A stretch of 41,128 nt of DNA, from the IMG/VR virus record IMGVR_UViG_3300013104_000042, positions 1-41,128 of that record, one strand, 5' to 3'. Shown piece by piece: positions 14,902 through 23,455 of the stretch. Numbering within the stretch: the first letter of the stretch is position 1; every line of letters starts with the position of its first letter. The notes below the pieces were generated by a model. It saw only the letters and a list, made by a program, of their open reading frames with translations. It was not told the DNA's origin and did not search any database. The stretch is from a virus. The translations under genes and the position numbers were made by a program.

Positions 14902-15495
14902 TTAATTTTTGAGTGCTTTTTCTTCTTTCTTTCTGGCAATACATTTTGGGCATCTATCTTCGTCATGGCCATAAATATTAAATCCCTTGATTAAGTTATT
15001 TAATCTCGAATATAGATCATCAAACTGTTGAAAATAATCGCCACTGGTCGTCGTATTGTAATTTGTTTCTTCCATACTATTAGGCACAGGATATCTAAAC
15101 TCTGTTACCCATTTATTAGTATTCTCGAACATTAGTTTTTCTGATGATGATATTTCAAATTCTGCAATTTTAGATAAGATAATTAGATCATGAGTTTTTA
15201 ACCTCCTTGAAATTTTTCCGTCAGAAACATATTCCGGGTGTTTCCATATAATGACGCCCTTTAGCAAGCATTCTAATGAAAAACCATACATAGCAAAACA
15301 AGACGAACCAACAAATGGCGGCATGTTATCACTATCGTATGTTTTTTTTTCTAAATCATCATGTAGTTTTTCCAGTTGGATTTCACTTTCTGCTTTTAAA
15401 AGGTCGGCTGCATGTCTCAACTCCTTTGCTTTCCATCTCCAAAAAAAAGGGTTTGCAAATATTTTAAATAATTTTGGATCGGTGATGTGCATCAT
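14902..15495 (-). CDS. HEPN-like protein
   Basis: A 197-aa helical protein. The centre, GFSLECLLKGVIIWKHPEYV, then RRLKTHDLIILSKIAEF and later WVTEFRYPVP, resembles HEPN-family nucleotidyltransferase partners and abortive-infection proteins. An R-x4-H (RRLKTH) is present but lies in the tHdL position rather than the usual RNase site, so toxicity is uncertain. The C-terminus has CPKCIARKKEE, half of a zinc knuckle. ATG 15495 is preferred over TTG 15501. It is probably defence or cargo. Confidence 0.5.
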   Translation of the reverse strand: MMHITDPKLFKIFANPFFWRWKAKELRHAADLLKAESEIQLEKLHDDLEKKTYDSDNMPPFVGSSCFAMYGFSLECLLKGVIIWKHPEYVSDGKISRRLKTHDLIILSKIAEFEISSSEKLMFENTNKWVTEFRYPVPNSMEETNYNTTTSGDYFQQFDDLYSRLNNLIKGFNIYGHDEDRCPKCIARKKEEKALKN

Positions 15496-15540
15496 ATACA
15501 ATAATAAAAATTTATTTTCCTATTATCATATCTTTACGCC

Positions 15541-15750
15541 ATGAACGTACAGGAATTAGAAGATTGGTTTAAAAACAATGAATTACCCAAAGCACCAATA
15601 ATGCTTTTCCCTGGAACGGTAATATCTGACTTAGATAAGTTCTTAGAGGTTCATTTTGCGGCTTTAAAAGCTAATCCTGACAGTAAGGCTAATGTTCCTG
15701 TTTGGCATCGCCTGAAGGCTTTAAAACTGCTGATAGAATCTAATCTATAG
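15541..15750 (+). CDS. Small protein (DUF6965-like)
   Basis: A 69-aa protein with ELPKAPIMLFPGTVISDLDKFLE, which resembles the small Bacteroidota DUF6965 family. Function is unknown. It is divergent from the HEPN-like gene and its end overlaps the next minus-strand gene by 11 bp. The family name is from memory of the pattern, not a search. Confidence 0.5.
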   Translation: MNVQELEDWFKNNELPKAPIMLFPGTVISDLDKFLEVHFAALKANPDSKANVPVWHRLKALKLLIESNL

Positions 15751-16033
15751 ATTCAGGTAATCTAGTATCTGCATATATTCTTTTAACCCTATCTCTTGCT
15801 TTAATATGAGTCTCTAAACTTATATTATTACATTGCTCATTCCACTTTTCCATGACCCTATCTATTTCTTTGATTAATTTTTTAGACAACTTACCAGGTG
15901 GATCTATTCGAAACTTACTAGGAGTATAGGTAAAAATACCTTCAAAATAATTACCAACGGTAAGTGTACAAGTCAGTATATCTGGCTCAATTACAACTTT
16001 ATCACTATCAAACTCAAATTCTATTTTATTCAT
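15740..16033 (-). CDS. Hypothetical protein
   Basis: A 97-aa soluble protein of unknown function. The N-terminal half is beta-rich and acidic (KIEFEFDSDKVVIEPDILTCTLTVGNYFEGIFTY). The second half is helical and basic. It overlaps its upstream partner (16030-16230) by 4 nt, so the two form a translationally coupled pair, possibly a small module. Confidence 0.5.
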   Translation of the reverse strand: MNKIEFEFDSDKVVIEPDILTCTLTVGNYFEGIFTYTPSKFRIDPPGKLSKKLIKEIDRVMEKWNEQCNNISLETHIKARDRVKRIYADTRLPESID

Positions 16034-16230
16034 AACCTGCTTTTTAATTCACTCACAATCATTTCATAAGCATCAATTGGAAGCTTACTAGATTCCTGAA
16101 GACTATAAACTCCATTCTTTTTGAAGATATACCCAACGAATGAGTTATCAATATCAATTGAAAACAAGTGTTTTTCAGATTGGCGTACTGTTATGGTAGA
16201 CTGGTTATATGGAATATCGAACCTTTGCAT
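16030..16230 (-). CDS. Hypothetical protein, partner of downstream gene
   Basis: A 66-aa mainly beta protein (RFDIPYNQSTITVRQSEKHLFSIDIDNSFVGYIF) of unknown function. Both members of the pair begin with a similar beta-hairpin layout, so they may share an ancestor or bind each other. Confidence 0.45.
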   Translation of the reverse strand: MQRFDIPYNQSTITVRQSEKHLFSIDIDNSFVGYIFKKNGVYSLQESSKLPIDAYEMIVSELKSRL

Positions 16231-16275
16231 GCTACAAAGTTTGCTAATATTTTTAGTAATCCAAAATTAATGATA

Positions 16276-16283
16276 TAAATTTG
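16276..16283 (+). promoter_or_regulatory. -7 box TAAATTTG
   Basis: A perfect TAnnTTTG match 20 bp ahead of the ATG of the small cargo gene at 16304. A TTTG at 16240-16243 is too far (32 bp) to be its -33 element. The following CCAGAAGAATG resembles the phage leader motif but opens only a three-codon frame overlapping the real start as ATGA. Confidence 0.45.
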
Positions 16284-16303
16284 TGAACCAGAAGAATGAA
16301 GCC

Positions 16304-16528
16304 ATGAAAAAGAAATTTAAATTTAGAAAAATGTACTTCCATTGTACCGATGGAAAAGTTATCGCTGATAATGTACAAATGACAAATGCATACAGAGAAC
16401 GGAAGGATGCAGAAGCAACGCTGGTTTACAAGGAATCACATCAGATGTGGGATGATAAAACAAAGCCAGTTCCCAAAAAGACCGTCGAAGGATTTTATCT
16501 AGTTCATGAAAGCTTATTCGAAAAATAA
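16304..16528 (+). CDS. Small hypothetical cargo protein
   Basis: A 74-aa basic protein starting at ATG 16304 (a GTG 7 codons upstream lies in the promoter box). It begins MKKKFKFRKMYFHCTDG and ends GFYLVHESLFEK. The pattern suggests a small beta-rich fold. No family is recognised. It converges with the late operon and shares its terminator. Confidence 0.5.
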   Translation: MKKKFKFRKMYFHCTDGKVIADNVQMTNAYRERKDAEATLVYKESHQMWDDKTKPVPKKTVEGFYLVHESLFEK

Positions 16529-16530
16529 AA

Positions 16531-16550
16531 GCCCCTCATTTCTGAGAGGC
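16531..16550. terminator. Bidirectional terminator at the end of the late operon
   Basis: GCCCCTC (16531-16537) and GAGAGGC (16544-16550) form a stem with one mismatch around ATTTCT. Read on the minus strand it is followed by TTTTATTTTT, which suits termination of the 14-kb late transcript. The plus-strand cargo gene ends just before it. Confidence 0.7.
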
Positions 16551-16585
16551 TCTCTTGTGTTGGCATTTTGCGGTATACTAAGATA

Positions 16586-16759
16586 CTAAAATTCCTCTTC
16601 AGGAAGTTCTATCCATTGTTTTTCTTTGAGCATGTTTAAAATTGCATCAACCAAAGCAGCAAGCAAACCTTTAATCAACCACCCTAAGATGCCTTTACCC
16701 TTTGATTTTACAACATCCTCGATATCGTATCTTAACTCTAATTCTCTTCTTCTTCTCAT
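16586..16759 (-). CDS. Small amphipathic protein after the holin gene
   Basis: A 57-aa open frame, last gene of the late operon. It starts MRRRRELELR, then has an amphipathic helix ILGWLIKGLLAALVDAILNML and an acidic end ELPEEEF. Its ATG overlaps the stop of the holin-like gene (TCAT on the plus strand at 16756-16759), so it is translationally coupled. Such a peptide could modulate the holin or associate with membrane. Function is inferred only from position. Confidence 0.55.
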   Translation of the reverse strand: MRRRRELELRYDIEDVVKSKGKGILGWLIKGLLAALVDAILNMLKEKQWIELPEEEF

Positions 16760-16995
16760 TGTCTTTTTACTTTAAGCTCTACACCAAAGAATGGTGCAAT
16801 AGCGGTTATTAACATACCTATTCCTGTTAAATAGTGATTTACACGAACTTTAACAGCATCACTCAGAGCAGGATCGCCAGATATCACGAACTGTATTACC
16901 CCAATTACTATAATAGCGATCGATAAAGTTGGTACAACCCACTTTGGCGCATGCTTGGCGAAGCTGCCAATACCGAATTTTGTTTTTGTTTCCAT
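16756..16995 (-). CDS. Holin-like membrane protein
   Basis: A 79-aa protein with two hydrophobic helices (about 19-38, VVPTLSIAIIVIGVIQFVI, and 55-72, LTGIGMLITAIAPFFGVEL) and a basic C-terminus. Size, topology and position next to a signal-less lysozyme fit a class II holin that would open the inner membrane and release the endolysin. There is no sequence hallmark for holins, so context carries the call. Confidence 0.65.
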   Translation of the reverse strand: METKTKFGIGSFAKHAPKWVVPTLSIAIIVIGVIQFVISGDPALSDAVKVRVNHYLTGIGMLITAIAPFFGVELKVKRQ

Positions 16996-16996
16996 A

Positions 16997-17467
16997 TTAC
17001 TTTAAAAATAAATTTGCTTCTCTTTCTCTTCTGGCTACCAAACCAGGTAAAACAACTTTTTTGCCTTTAACAGTGCCTTTGCACCACACACCGAACCAGT
17101 ATTCAATAGTTGCACGATCCTTGATTCCTGCATTGATCTTTTTAACCAAAGTACTTCCGGCCATTCCATTATTGGTTGTGCCAACGTTATAGGCGAAGGA
17201 TACAAGGGCATCGAACTGGTTTTGCGTCAATGGAACCTTAATAGCTTTAGTAACGGCCGGAGCATACTCTTTTGCAATCTGGTAGGCTAGTAGCTCGCTT
17301 GCTTTTTGAATGGTAATGGCTGGATCTTTAAGCGTTACCTTTTTACCGTTTTCATAATACGTGGTGCCATACCCAATGGTAGGGACACCAACGCTGTCTA
17401 AATATGGTTTGCTTCTAAACCGCTCTTCATTCTTAATGAAAGCAATTCCAGTTGGTGATATGTTCAT
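16997..17467 (-). CDS. Endolysin, GH24 (T4-type) lysozyme
   Basis: A 156-aa muramidase that cleaves the MurNAc-GlcNAc bond of peptidoglycan. The T4-type E-D-T triad is visible with canonical spacing: Glu15, Asp24 (PYLDSVG) and Thr30 (PTIGYGT). The block NQFDALVSFAYNVG and the C-terminal PGLVARREREANLF are family marks. No signal peptide, so release needs the holin encoded 1 bp downstream. Confidence 0.92.
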   Translation of the reverse strand: MNISPTGIAFIKNEERFRSKPYLDSVGVPTIGYGTTYYENGKKVTLKDPAITIQKASELLAYQIAKEYAPAVTKAIKVPLTQNQFDALVSFAYNVGTTNNGMAGSTLVKKINAGIKDRATIEYWFGVWCKGTVKGKKVVLPGLVARREREANLFLK

Positions 17468-17820
17468 TATTGATTGTCAGTTTCTATTTTTGTGATTCTT
17501 AAGGATAATTTTATTTCAAGCGCCTTGATCTGCGCCCTCAACTCCCGTTCCGTTTCTTGGTGGCCGTGAATGATTTTTAAGTATTCAAGCTCCCTTTGTT
17601 GTAAGGCCTTAATTTGGTCACCTTGATATTTAATCTGATCTTTTAAATCCTCAAACATCCTACCATAGGTCTCAGCGATTACATTCGAAGTTTCAGCCGC
17701 AATATTCTTTACTTCGGCTTTGGTTTTACCCCGATTTGCTATCCACACTATGAGTGCTGAGATAACACTACTACCCAACATAGAAACAAGAATTGTTATT
17801 GTATAAGCCTCTATTTTCAT
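17467..17820 (-). CDS. Membrane-anchored coiled coil (i-spanin-like)
   Basis: A 117-aa protein with one N-terminal membrane helix (about 7-28, ITILVSMLGSSVISALIVWIA) and a long helical, coiled-coil domain (about 33-110). Location directly before the lysozyme fits an inner-membrane spanin of the Rz type. No outer-membrane partner with a lipobox is found in the overlapping frame. It could also be a lysis regulator. Confidence 0.5.
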   Translation of the reverse strand: MKIEAYTITILVSMLGSSVISALIVWIANRGKTKAEVKNIAAETSNVIAETYGRMFEDLKDQIKYQGDQIKALQQRELEYLKIIHGHQETERELRAQIKALEIKLSLRITKIETDNQ

Positions 17821-17843
17821 GACTATTTAAGTATAATGGAAGA

Positions 17844-20159
17844 TTACCATGTTGTTAAGGCTGTTCTTACCCACTGATTCGTGGCAATGCAAACATAAAT
17901 GTAGTCAGATGCGACGCGTATTTCCCCTGCGTTTCCGCTATCTGTTGCAGATGATGGTGCAGTTTGTATCGCAGATAAAGTAAACTTATTAGCCTTAATT
18001 TCTGGTGCAGTAATCTGATTAGAAGCTTCTAAATTATAACTAGCAGTAACAGTATAACCGTTTAAATTTATTGCACCTGCACTACCGTTTTGAAGTGTAA
18101 CGGTATTAGTCCCTGAATTATAGTCAAGTGAAGCCTGTCCAGCTTTCAAATAACCATCTACAGTAAAATTTCCTGAATTGGAAACTCCCATTGTAGCAAA
18201 ACCTAAAGCAGATGCCGGAACTTTTCTTAAATAATTCCCTCCATCTTGTACAACTAAGTCGTATCCAGTAACAGGCGCAATTAAGCTGTTAAGCGCAATC
18301 TCGTTGTTGTTGTTTATTCTAATAGCATCAGTTCCATTGCCTTGTATGTGTATATCTCCCGTAACTGGATTAGCGTTCGTGTTTCCTAAATACAAATCGT
18401 AACTATCGTATTTTATAACATCTATAGGGTCACTTGCTCCTGTTTCTATACTAAGTTTTCGGTCGTCTCCGGTATTGTAGGTTATCACCAAGCTGTTAGT
18501 TTTAGTGATACCATCTTCTGTAATATTTACAGACTTACCTGTGTTTACGTTATTAAATATTAAGTTACCATTTGATTGCGTGTTAATGTTCCAAGCATCA
18601 GAGTTGTCATTTGTTGCAAGCCTTGCGTTGCCAGTTAGGTTAACTGTTTCCAGAGTTGCGTTTGAACCTTGTAAATCCCCATATATTTTGTATCCACCAT
18701 CAATGGAAAGGTTACCATGAACATCCCCTCCTGTTGTAGATACAGCATCGCCTTCTACTAATATCTTTTTGAAATCATAAGAATCTGCCTCGGTAGCCCA
18801 ATAAAGACCATTACCCAATTGAGAAGGGGCATAACGTAATTGTCCGTGTCCTGTTGATTCACCGCCAAATGATTCAGCAGGGTTAAATATAAAACCGGAT
18901 ATTACAGACTGAGAGTAATTACCAAACGTTTTAATATTACCTAGTTTAGTTTCGTATTGATTAAAATAACTTTCCGGAGTACTTATGTTATTAGCGGAAA
19001 AATCACCCGTTAAATCTCCGCCAGTTAATTTCAAATACCTTAAATCTGAACTACCCCTTTGCAAATAATCGAAATCATCAACAGGTGTAAAAAGCTCCGT
19101 ACCTACTAAACCTCTATGGTTTATTGCGTCGTTTATTTTAATACCTGAATCATTACTTTGAAAGCTTATACCCGATTGATTTCCAGCACTTGAAACTATA
19201 TACATTTGCATATAGGAATCCGTTCCATCAGTTTGTGTAGACAGGGTAGACTGCGGTGTACCATCACCGCCAGTACCATGACCTATTGTTGCTTGTGCAT
19301 CATTTAATTGTAAGTGCGCCTTTTGTGGATTACCTAAACTTATACCTCCAGCCCCATAATCACCCCCCAATTCTAAATAACCAAAATTATCTACGATACC
19401 ATTACGACTTCTTAACAATGAAGATAATTGTAATTTACCTATATTACCAGTTTCATTATCTCTAGTCAATAATTGAATAGGATCTAACCTACCATTGTCT
19501 GTCAAATTTGGTGAGTTTTCTAACGGTAATGCATCACCTTGTTTTAAAAATGGTATAAGGCTCCCTTGGTTATAGGCGTAAATATCCTCACCATCGAACC
19601 TGATAATTTTTTGAGAGCCTTGCGTAGCCAAATGAAATGCATTTCCTCCATTGTAGCCAAATGTAGCATTTCCGTTTGCACCTCTATTAAAATTAATAAC
19701 AGGGCCATCACCGCTACTATTTTCATTTAAATCAATTTTATTGGTGACTAAATTAGCGGAGTTAACGGCCTGAGAAAAATTAGCATTTTTAAAAAATTCA
19801 ATTTGATTATCCTGATAACTGAATTTAGCTAGTTCTATATCACCCTCTTTGATGGTAACTCCACCATTGTTTAATGCTCCACCTAAGACTAGACGGCCGG
19901 AACTTAAAATCGGTCCTGATACAGTACCCCCTGTTAATGGTAAATATTTATTATCATATATAGTATTTAAACTATCAATATATGATTTAGTGCCGACTAC
20001 ACGATATTTAATAGTAGTTGTACCAGCAATAATTAAACCATCTGGCGTAATGTACAGTTGATTTCCATAAGGTTTTGAACCAGCTGGCAATGAATTTAAT
20101 GTCTGAGCTGAAGCTCCAAGACTGATAAATAAGGATAGGATTAGAATTAACTTTTTCAT
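17844..20159 (-). CDS. Tail fibre / receptor-binding protein with signal peptide
   Basis: A 771-aa protein. It is rich in Asn, Gly, Ser and Thr, with tail-fibre repeats of the type YLPLTGGTVSGPI, YLKLTGGDLTGD and TTGGDVHGNLSIDGG. The ending GEIRVASDYIYVCIATNQWVRTAL is a common fibre C-terminus. Unusually, the first 19 residues (MKKLILILSLFISLGASAQ) form a textbook Sec signal peptide. It is last of the tail genes and likely binds the host surface. How a signal peptide fits a virion fibre is unclear. Confidence 0.75.
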   Translation of the reverse strand: MKKLILILSLFISLGASAQTLNSLPAGSKPYGNQLYITPDGLIIAGTTTIKYRVVGTKSYIDSLNTIYDNKYLPLTGGTVSGPILSSGRLVLGGALNNGGVTIKEGDIELAKFSYQDNQIEFFKNANFSQAVNSANLVTNKIDLNENSSGDGPVINFNRGANGNATFGYNGGNAFHLATQGSQKIIRFDGEDIYAYNQGSLIPFLKQGDALPLENSPNLTDNGRLDPIQLLTRDNETGNIGKLQLSSLLRSRNGIVDNFGYLELGGDYGAGGISLGNPQKAHLQLNDAQATIGHGTGGDGTPQSTLSTQTDGTDSYMQMYIVSSAGNQSGISFQSNDSGIKINDAINHRGLVGTELFTPVDDFDYLQRGSSDLRYLKLTGGDLTGDFSANNISTPESYFNQYETKLGNIKTFGNYSQSVISGFIFNPAESFGGESTGHGQLRYAPSQLGNGLYWATEADSYDFKKILVEGDAVSTTGGDVHGNLSIDGGYKIYGDLQGSNATLETVNLTGNARLATNDNSDAWNINTQSNGNLIFNNVNTGKSVNITEDGITKTNSLVITYNTGDDRKLSIETGASDPIDVIKYDSYDLYLGNTNANPVTGDIHIQGNGTDAIRINNNNEIALNSLIAPVTGYDLVVQDGGNYLRKVPASALGFATMGVSNSGNFTVDGYLKAGQASLDYNSGTNTVTLQNGSAGAINLNGYTVTASYNLEASNQITAPEIKANKFTLSAIQTAPSSATDSGNAGEIRVASDYIYVCIATNQWVRTALTTW

Positions 20160-20160
20160 T

Positions 20161-21042
20161 TTAAATAATTGTTATAGTTCCTGTAAATAAATCTGTGATC
20201 GTTAATGTGTTTATTGTTCCATCTGCATTTAGGGTGTAAGAATAGTTAGGACTGTACGGGGTCATAATTCCGTCTAAATCTTGATGGCCTTGTATATTTG
20301 CTATGCTGTTTCCGTGTTTTTGTGCGTAGGTCACGACATCGTTTGTTACGATATCACTTTGCCAATTGATAATTTTCTCTCCATCGGGCACCGAAAGAGT
20401 AGTTTTACCTAATGAAATATTAGCAGCACTGACTGAACCACTCAATAAGAAAGGAGAGCCGGTAGGGGGAATATAAGCATAGTCAACTATTATGGCATTA
20501 GCTGGTAAAGCTGGTTTCAGTGGAATATTACTTGGAACTCCTGTGCTTAATAGGATTTGATTTGCAGTATTTGCATAAATCAAATCCCATCTACCAAAAT
20601 TTACATCTCTTGGATTTAGAGTTAGCTGTGTTTGATTGGCCTTTGAATACCCGGCATTAGCAATTGCCCAATTTCCAGCCGAAATGGTAACTACATAGGC
20701 GCTTATACTGGTCCGCAATCCAAGTATAATTCCATCAGGATATGATATGCCTAAAGGGATTGTTCCGCTTTGTTCCCAGGCTCCATTTACATTTCGCCAA
20801 ATTTGAATTTCATTAAGATTTGACTTATAGTAAATATCTTTTGGCTGTCCACCTACAGGAATTGCAGTGCCGCCAGTGGCTTTGAAATTGTTAATTTTCA
20901 AAAGTTCAGGCAATATAATATCTGCTAGATCTGTACCGATAGATCCAACTACATCAGGCGCAATACTATTTGGGTCCGATTGAGTCGATACATCGTTGTT
21001 GACCTGCGCTTTGTAAGCATTTATTTGATTTTCAATAGCCAT
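20161..21042 (-). CDS. Tail-tip-associated structural protein
   Basis: A 293-aa protein between the tail-tip and fibre genes. The N-terminal segment is helical (ENQINAYKAQVNNDV), the rest beta-rich with NEIQIWRNVNGAWEQSG and a C-terminal beta region. It probably joins the fibre to the tail tip. No specific family is recognised. It starts 1 bp after the tail-tip gene ends, so the two are co-translated. Confidence 0.55.
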   Translation of the reverse strand: MAIENQINAYKAQVNNDVSTQSDPNSIAPDVVGSIGTDLADIILPELLKINNFKATGGTAIPVGGQPKDIYYKSNLNEIQIWRNVNGAWEQSGTIPLGISYPDGIILGLRTSISAYVVTISAGNWAIANAGYSKANQTQLTLNPRDVNFGRWDLIYANTANQILLSTGVPSNIPLKPALPANAIIVDYAYIPPTGSPFLLSGSVSAANISLGKTTLSVPDGEKIINWQSDIVTNDVVTYAQKHGNSIANIQGHQDLDGIMTPYSPNYSYTLNADGTINTLTITDLFTGTITII

Positions 21043-21043
21043 T

Positions 21044-23455
21044 TTATAAAAATTCTGACGTAAATTCCTTTGTAAATATTCCCTGCGTACTTGGTGTTGA
21101 TGGATTTGGGTTTTGAATTATTGGCGGTGATGTATCCCCTGGATAACTCGGAACTGATATATCGATGGTTTTAGCTGGCTTGCTAAAAATTTCGACATAA
21201 TTTGCATTTGTGACCTCGTTTGTAAAAAGGTTAAAATCTCCGCTCAACAAAGCGAATGTTCTCTTCCCAAAACTTTCGTTATTTGGAAGTTCGACGTTGA
21301 ACACGTCCAAGTACGTGATATCATCACCTAAAAACGTACTTGATAAAAACCTAAATGGCGCTTGATAAGCTTTCATGATACTTTTAGCAAGCATTAACCC
21401 AATGGGGTTTCCGATGCTTGAAACGCCGAATTCGTACCAACCGGTAGAATATGTGCCATCGCTAGTATAGATCGCATATAAATTGTTTAGAATCTTCTGG
21501 TACTCTGTAGCTCTGCTTGGCCTTGAATACCCTGGAGTTGCAGGTTTATCTACTATCTGCGGTACTGCGCTGTCACCAAACCACAATGAAATTTGGTCAG
21601 GTGTTTTGGTGTAAAAACCATCCTGTTGAGATAAGTACAATTGAGCATTTACCTTTTTATCCGAATTATCACTTGTTTTGGTTATAGTAAAAGTATCTAC
21701 AGGAATCGGAGCGTATTGCGTAGGCTGCTGAGTTTCAAAACCATATAGTTGCAGAATCATGTCACCTGATATGGGGGTGGCTGGCATGTCGAAATTTATC
21801 GTATAGTTATCCAATGATCCAGCAGGATTATCTACAGGAATTGTAACTGTTACCAATTGTGTTACCCACTCATAGGCTGTACCGTTGTTTGTTAAACAAT
21901 AATTACCGATCTGAACACGTAGCTTAAACACCGTGTTCAGCCTTTCTGCGGTGCTTCCAGATAACGGACTTGTATTTCCTACGTTGAATGAAAGTTTAAC
22001 CTTGTCAGCATAATCAATAAAAACAGGGATAGCCTCTAACCATTTACCACTATTTGCGATTTCGTTAAATTGAAGCGCAAAATTTCCTGTAGGGAAGGTG
22101 CCCGATGCCGTTTTAATAGTTCTCTCAATTCGGGAAATATTTAACCCCCCGTATTTTGTCCAATAATTAAAGTTTTGGCCATCCCAAGTTTCAAAATCAC
22201 CGTTAAAAATGATAGTTGGTATTTCGCCAAACTGAACCTTTACCTCAGCTCGTTTGTATGCACCCCCAATTCTTAGCGATGGTGATTGGTCCAAAATTGA
22301 AATATCTGAACTTTCACAAGATGCAATACGCGCATTGTGAAATTGGTCTGCATAAAGAAAGAAAGCTTTATTGTTGTATCTCCTTCTCCTAATTACCTGG
22401 TTACTCAATTCCGACTGCCTTACAAAATGCCATGCCCCGTTTGACTGAACTAAGAAAGCTCCAAACTGTAAGCAAAGCTTTTCAATCACGGTGTAACAAT
22501 CGGAAATCTTTCCATTTTCCGACATTCTTAATGGATTTACGGAAGCTTGAGCCAATGGATCATCATTTAATCCATTAGCCATTTTTGACTCATAGAGATT
22601 GCAGATAGTAACGATATCTAGATCTAGATTCGTCATTGCTAAAGCATAGGCTAAAATATCGATAAAACGCTGCTTGATATCTATTTTTGAACCAACAGGG
22701 ACAGGGTATGCTATTTTCTTAAGTGCTCCAATACCATCAGTTGCACGTAATAGAACATCGTATGGCGGCGCGATAAACTCCTCTTCGCTGTTATCTGGAA
22801 TTACAAAACCACTGAATTTTATTACGCCATCTTTTTTTACTACGATTTTAAACTCTCTTTCATCGGTCGTATAAAACTGTTGTAGCGTGAAATTTTCGGT
22901 AGCTACAAGTGTTAAGCGGCATTCGCAAGCCCTTATTGGCGACAACTTATTGTCATCGACATTCTTATAACTTACAATTACTGGACTAGCCCCGGCATGA
23001 TCTATTTTACCAGATACACCATTATATCCACGTCTATAAATAAGCACCTCAACAGGCACATTTTTTACATCACATGCATTAAAGTGTTTGTATTCTCCAT
23101 AGGTAGCCGTTCCGAAAGGATTAGGCGGATCTGCAGGTGTTGGTAACGGTTCTTGATATCCACATTTTGCAGCATTTAAATCCCGTTGCACGTAGGCCCA
23201 AGGCCTACAATCCTGTGCATAAATACGGTAGTTTGTGTGGGTGACTGTGTTACAGAATTCTGTAATTAATTGACCAGCCCAAATGCCGCGATCATTTTTT
23301 TTATAATCGCCTAAGCAATCGAGATTAATTGAGGGCTCTCCGGGCCAATCGCCATAAGTTATGTTACCGTTTTCATCTGTATAAATAATCACACCGCGCC
23401 AATTAGCGAAAACGCCTGAAGGTTTAACTTTAAATCTATTTATTTCCCATGCCAT
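21044..23455 (-). CDS. Tail tip / baseplate hub protein
   Basis: An 803-aa protein directly after the tape measure, the usual place of the distal-tail or Tal-like protein. The N-terminus has six or more cysteines within about 190 residues (LDCLGDY, FCNTV, QDCRPW, AKCGYQ, NACDV, RACECRL). The middle is beta-rich with a gp27-like flavour (FVIPDNSEEEFIAPPYDVLLRATDG). The C-terminus is Pro/Ser/Thr-rich. Its start overlaps the tape-measure stop. Confidence 0.65.
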   Translation of the reverse strand: MAWEINRFKVKPSGVFANWRGVIIYTDENGNITYGDWPGEPSINLDCLGDYKKNDRGIWAGQLITEFCNTVTHTNYRIYAQDCRPWAYVQRDLNAAKCGYQEPLPTPADPPNPFGTATYGEYKHFNACDVKNVPVEVLIYRRGYNGVSGKIDHAGASPVIVSYKNVDDNKLSPIRACECRLTLVATENFTLQQFYTTDEREFKIVVKKDGVIKFSGFVIPDNSEEEFIAPPYDVLLRATDGIGALKKIAYPVPVGSKIDIKQRFIDILAYALAMTNLDLDIVTICNLYESKMANGLNDDPLAQASVNPLRMSENGKISDCYTVIEKLCLQFGAFLVQSNGAWHFVRQSELSNQVIRRRRYNNKAFFLYADQFHNARIASCESSDISILDQSPSLRIGGAYKRAEVKVQFGEIPTIIFNGDFETWDGQNFNYWTKYGGLNISRIERTIKTASGTFPTGNFALQFNEIANSGKWLEAIPVFIDYADKVKLSFNVGNTSPLSGSTAERLNTVFKLRVQIGNYCLTNNGTAYEWVTQLVTVTIPVDNPAGSLDNYTINFDMPATPISGDMILQLYGFETQQPTQYAPIPVDTFTITKTSDNSDKKVNAQLYLSQQDGFYTKTPDQISLWFGDSAVPQIVDKPATPGYSRPSRATEYQKILNNLYAIYTSDGTYSTGWYEFGVSSIGNPIGLMLAKSIMKAYQAPFRFLSSTFLGDDITYLDVFNVELPNNESFGKRTFALLSGDFNLFTNEVTNANYVEIFSKPAKTIDISVPSYPGDTSPPIIQNPNPSTPSTQGIFTKEFTSEFL

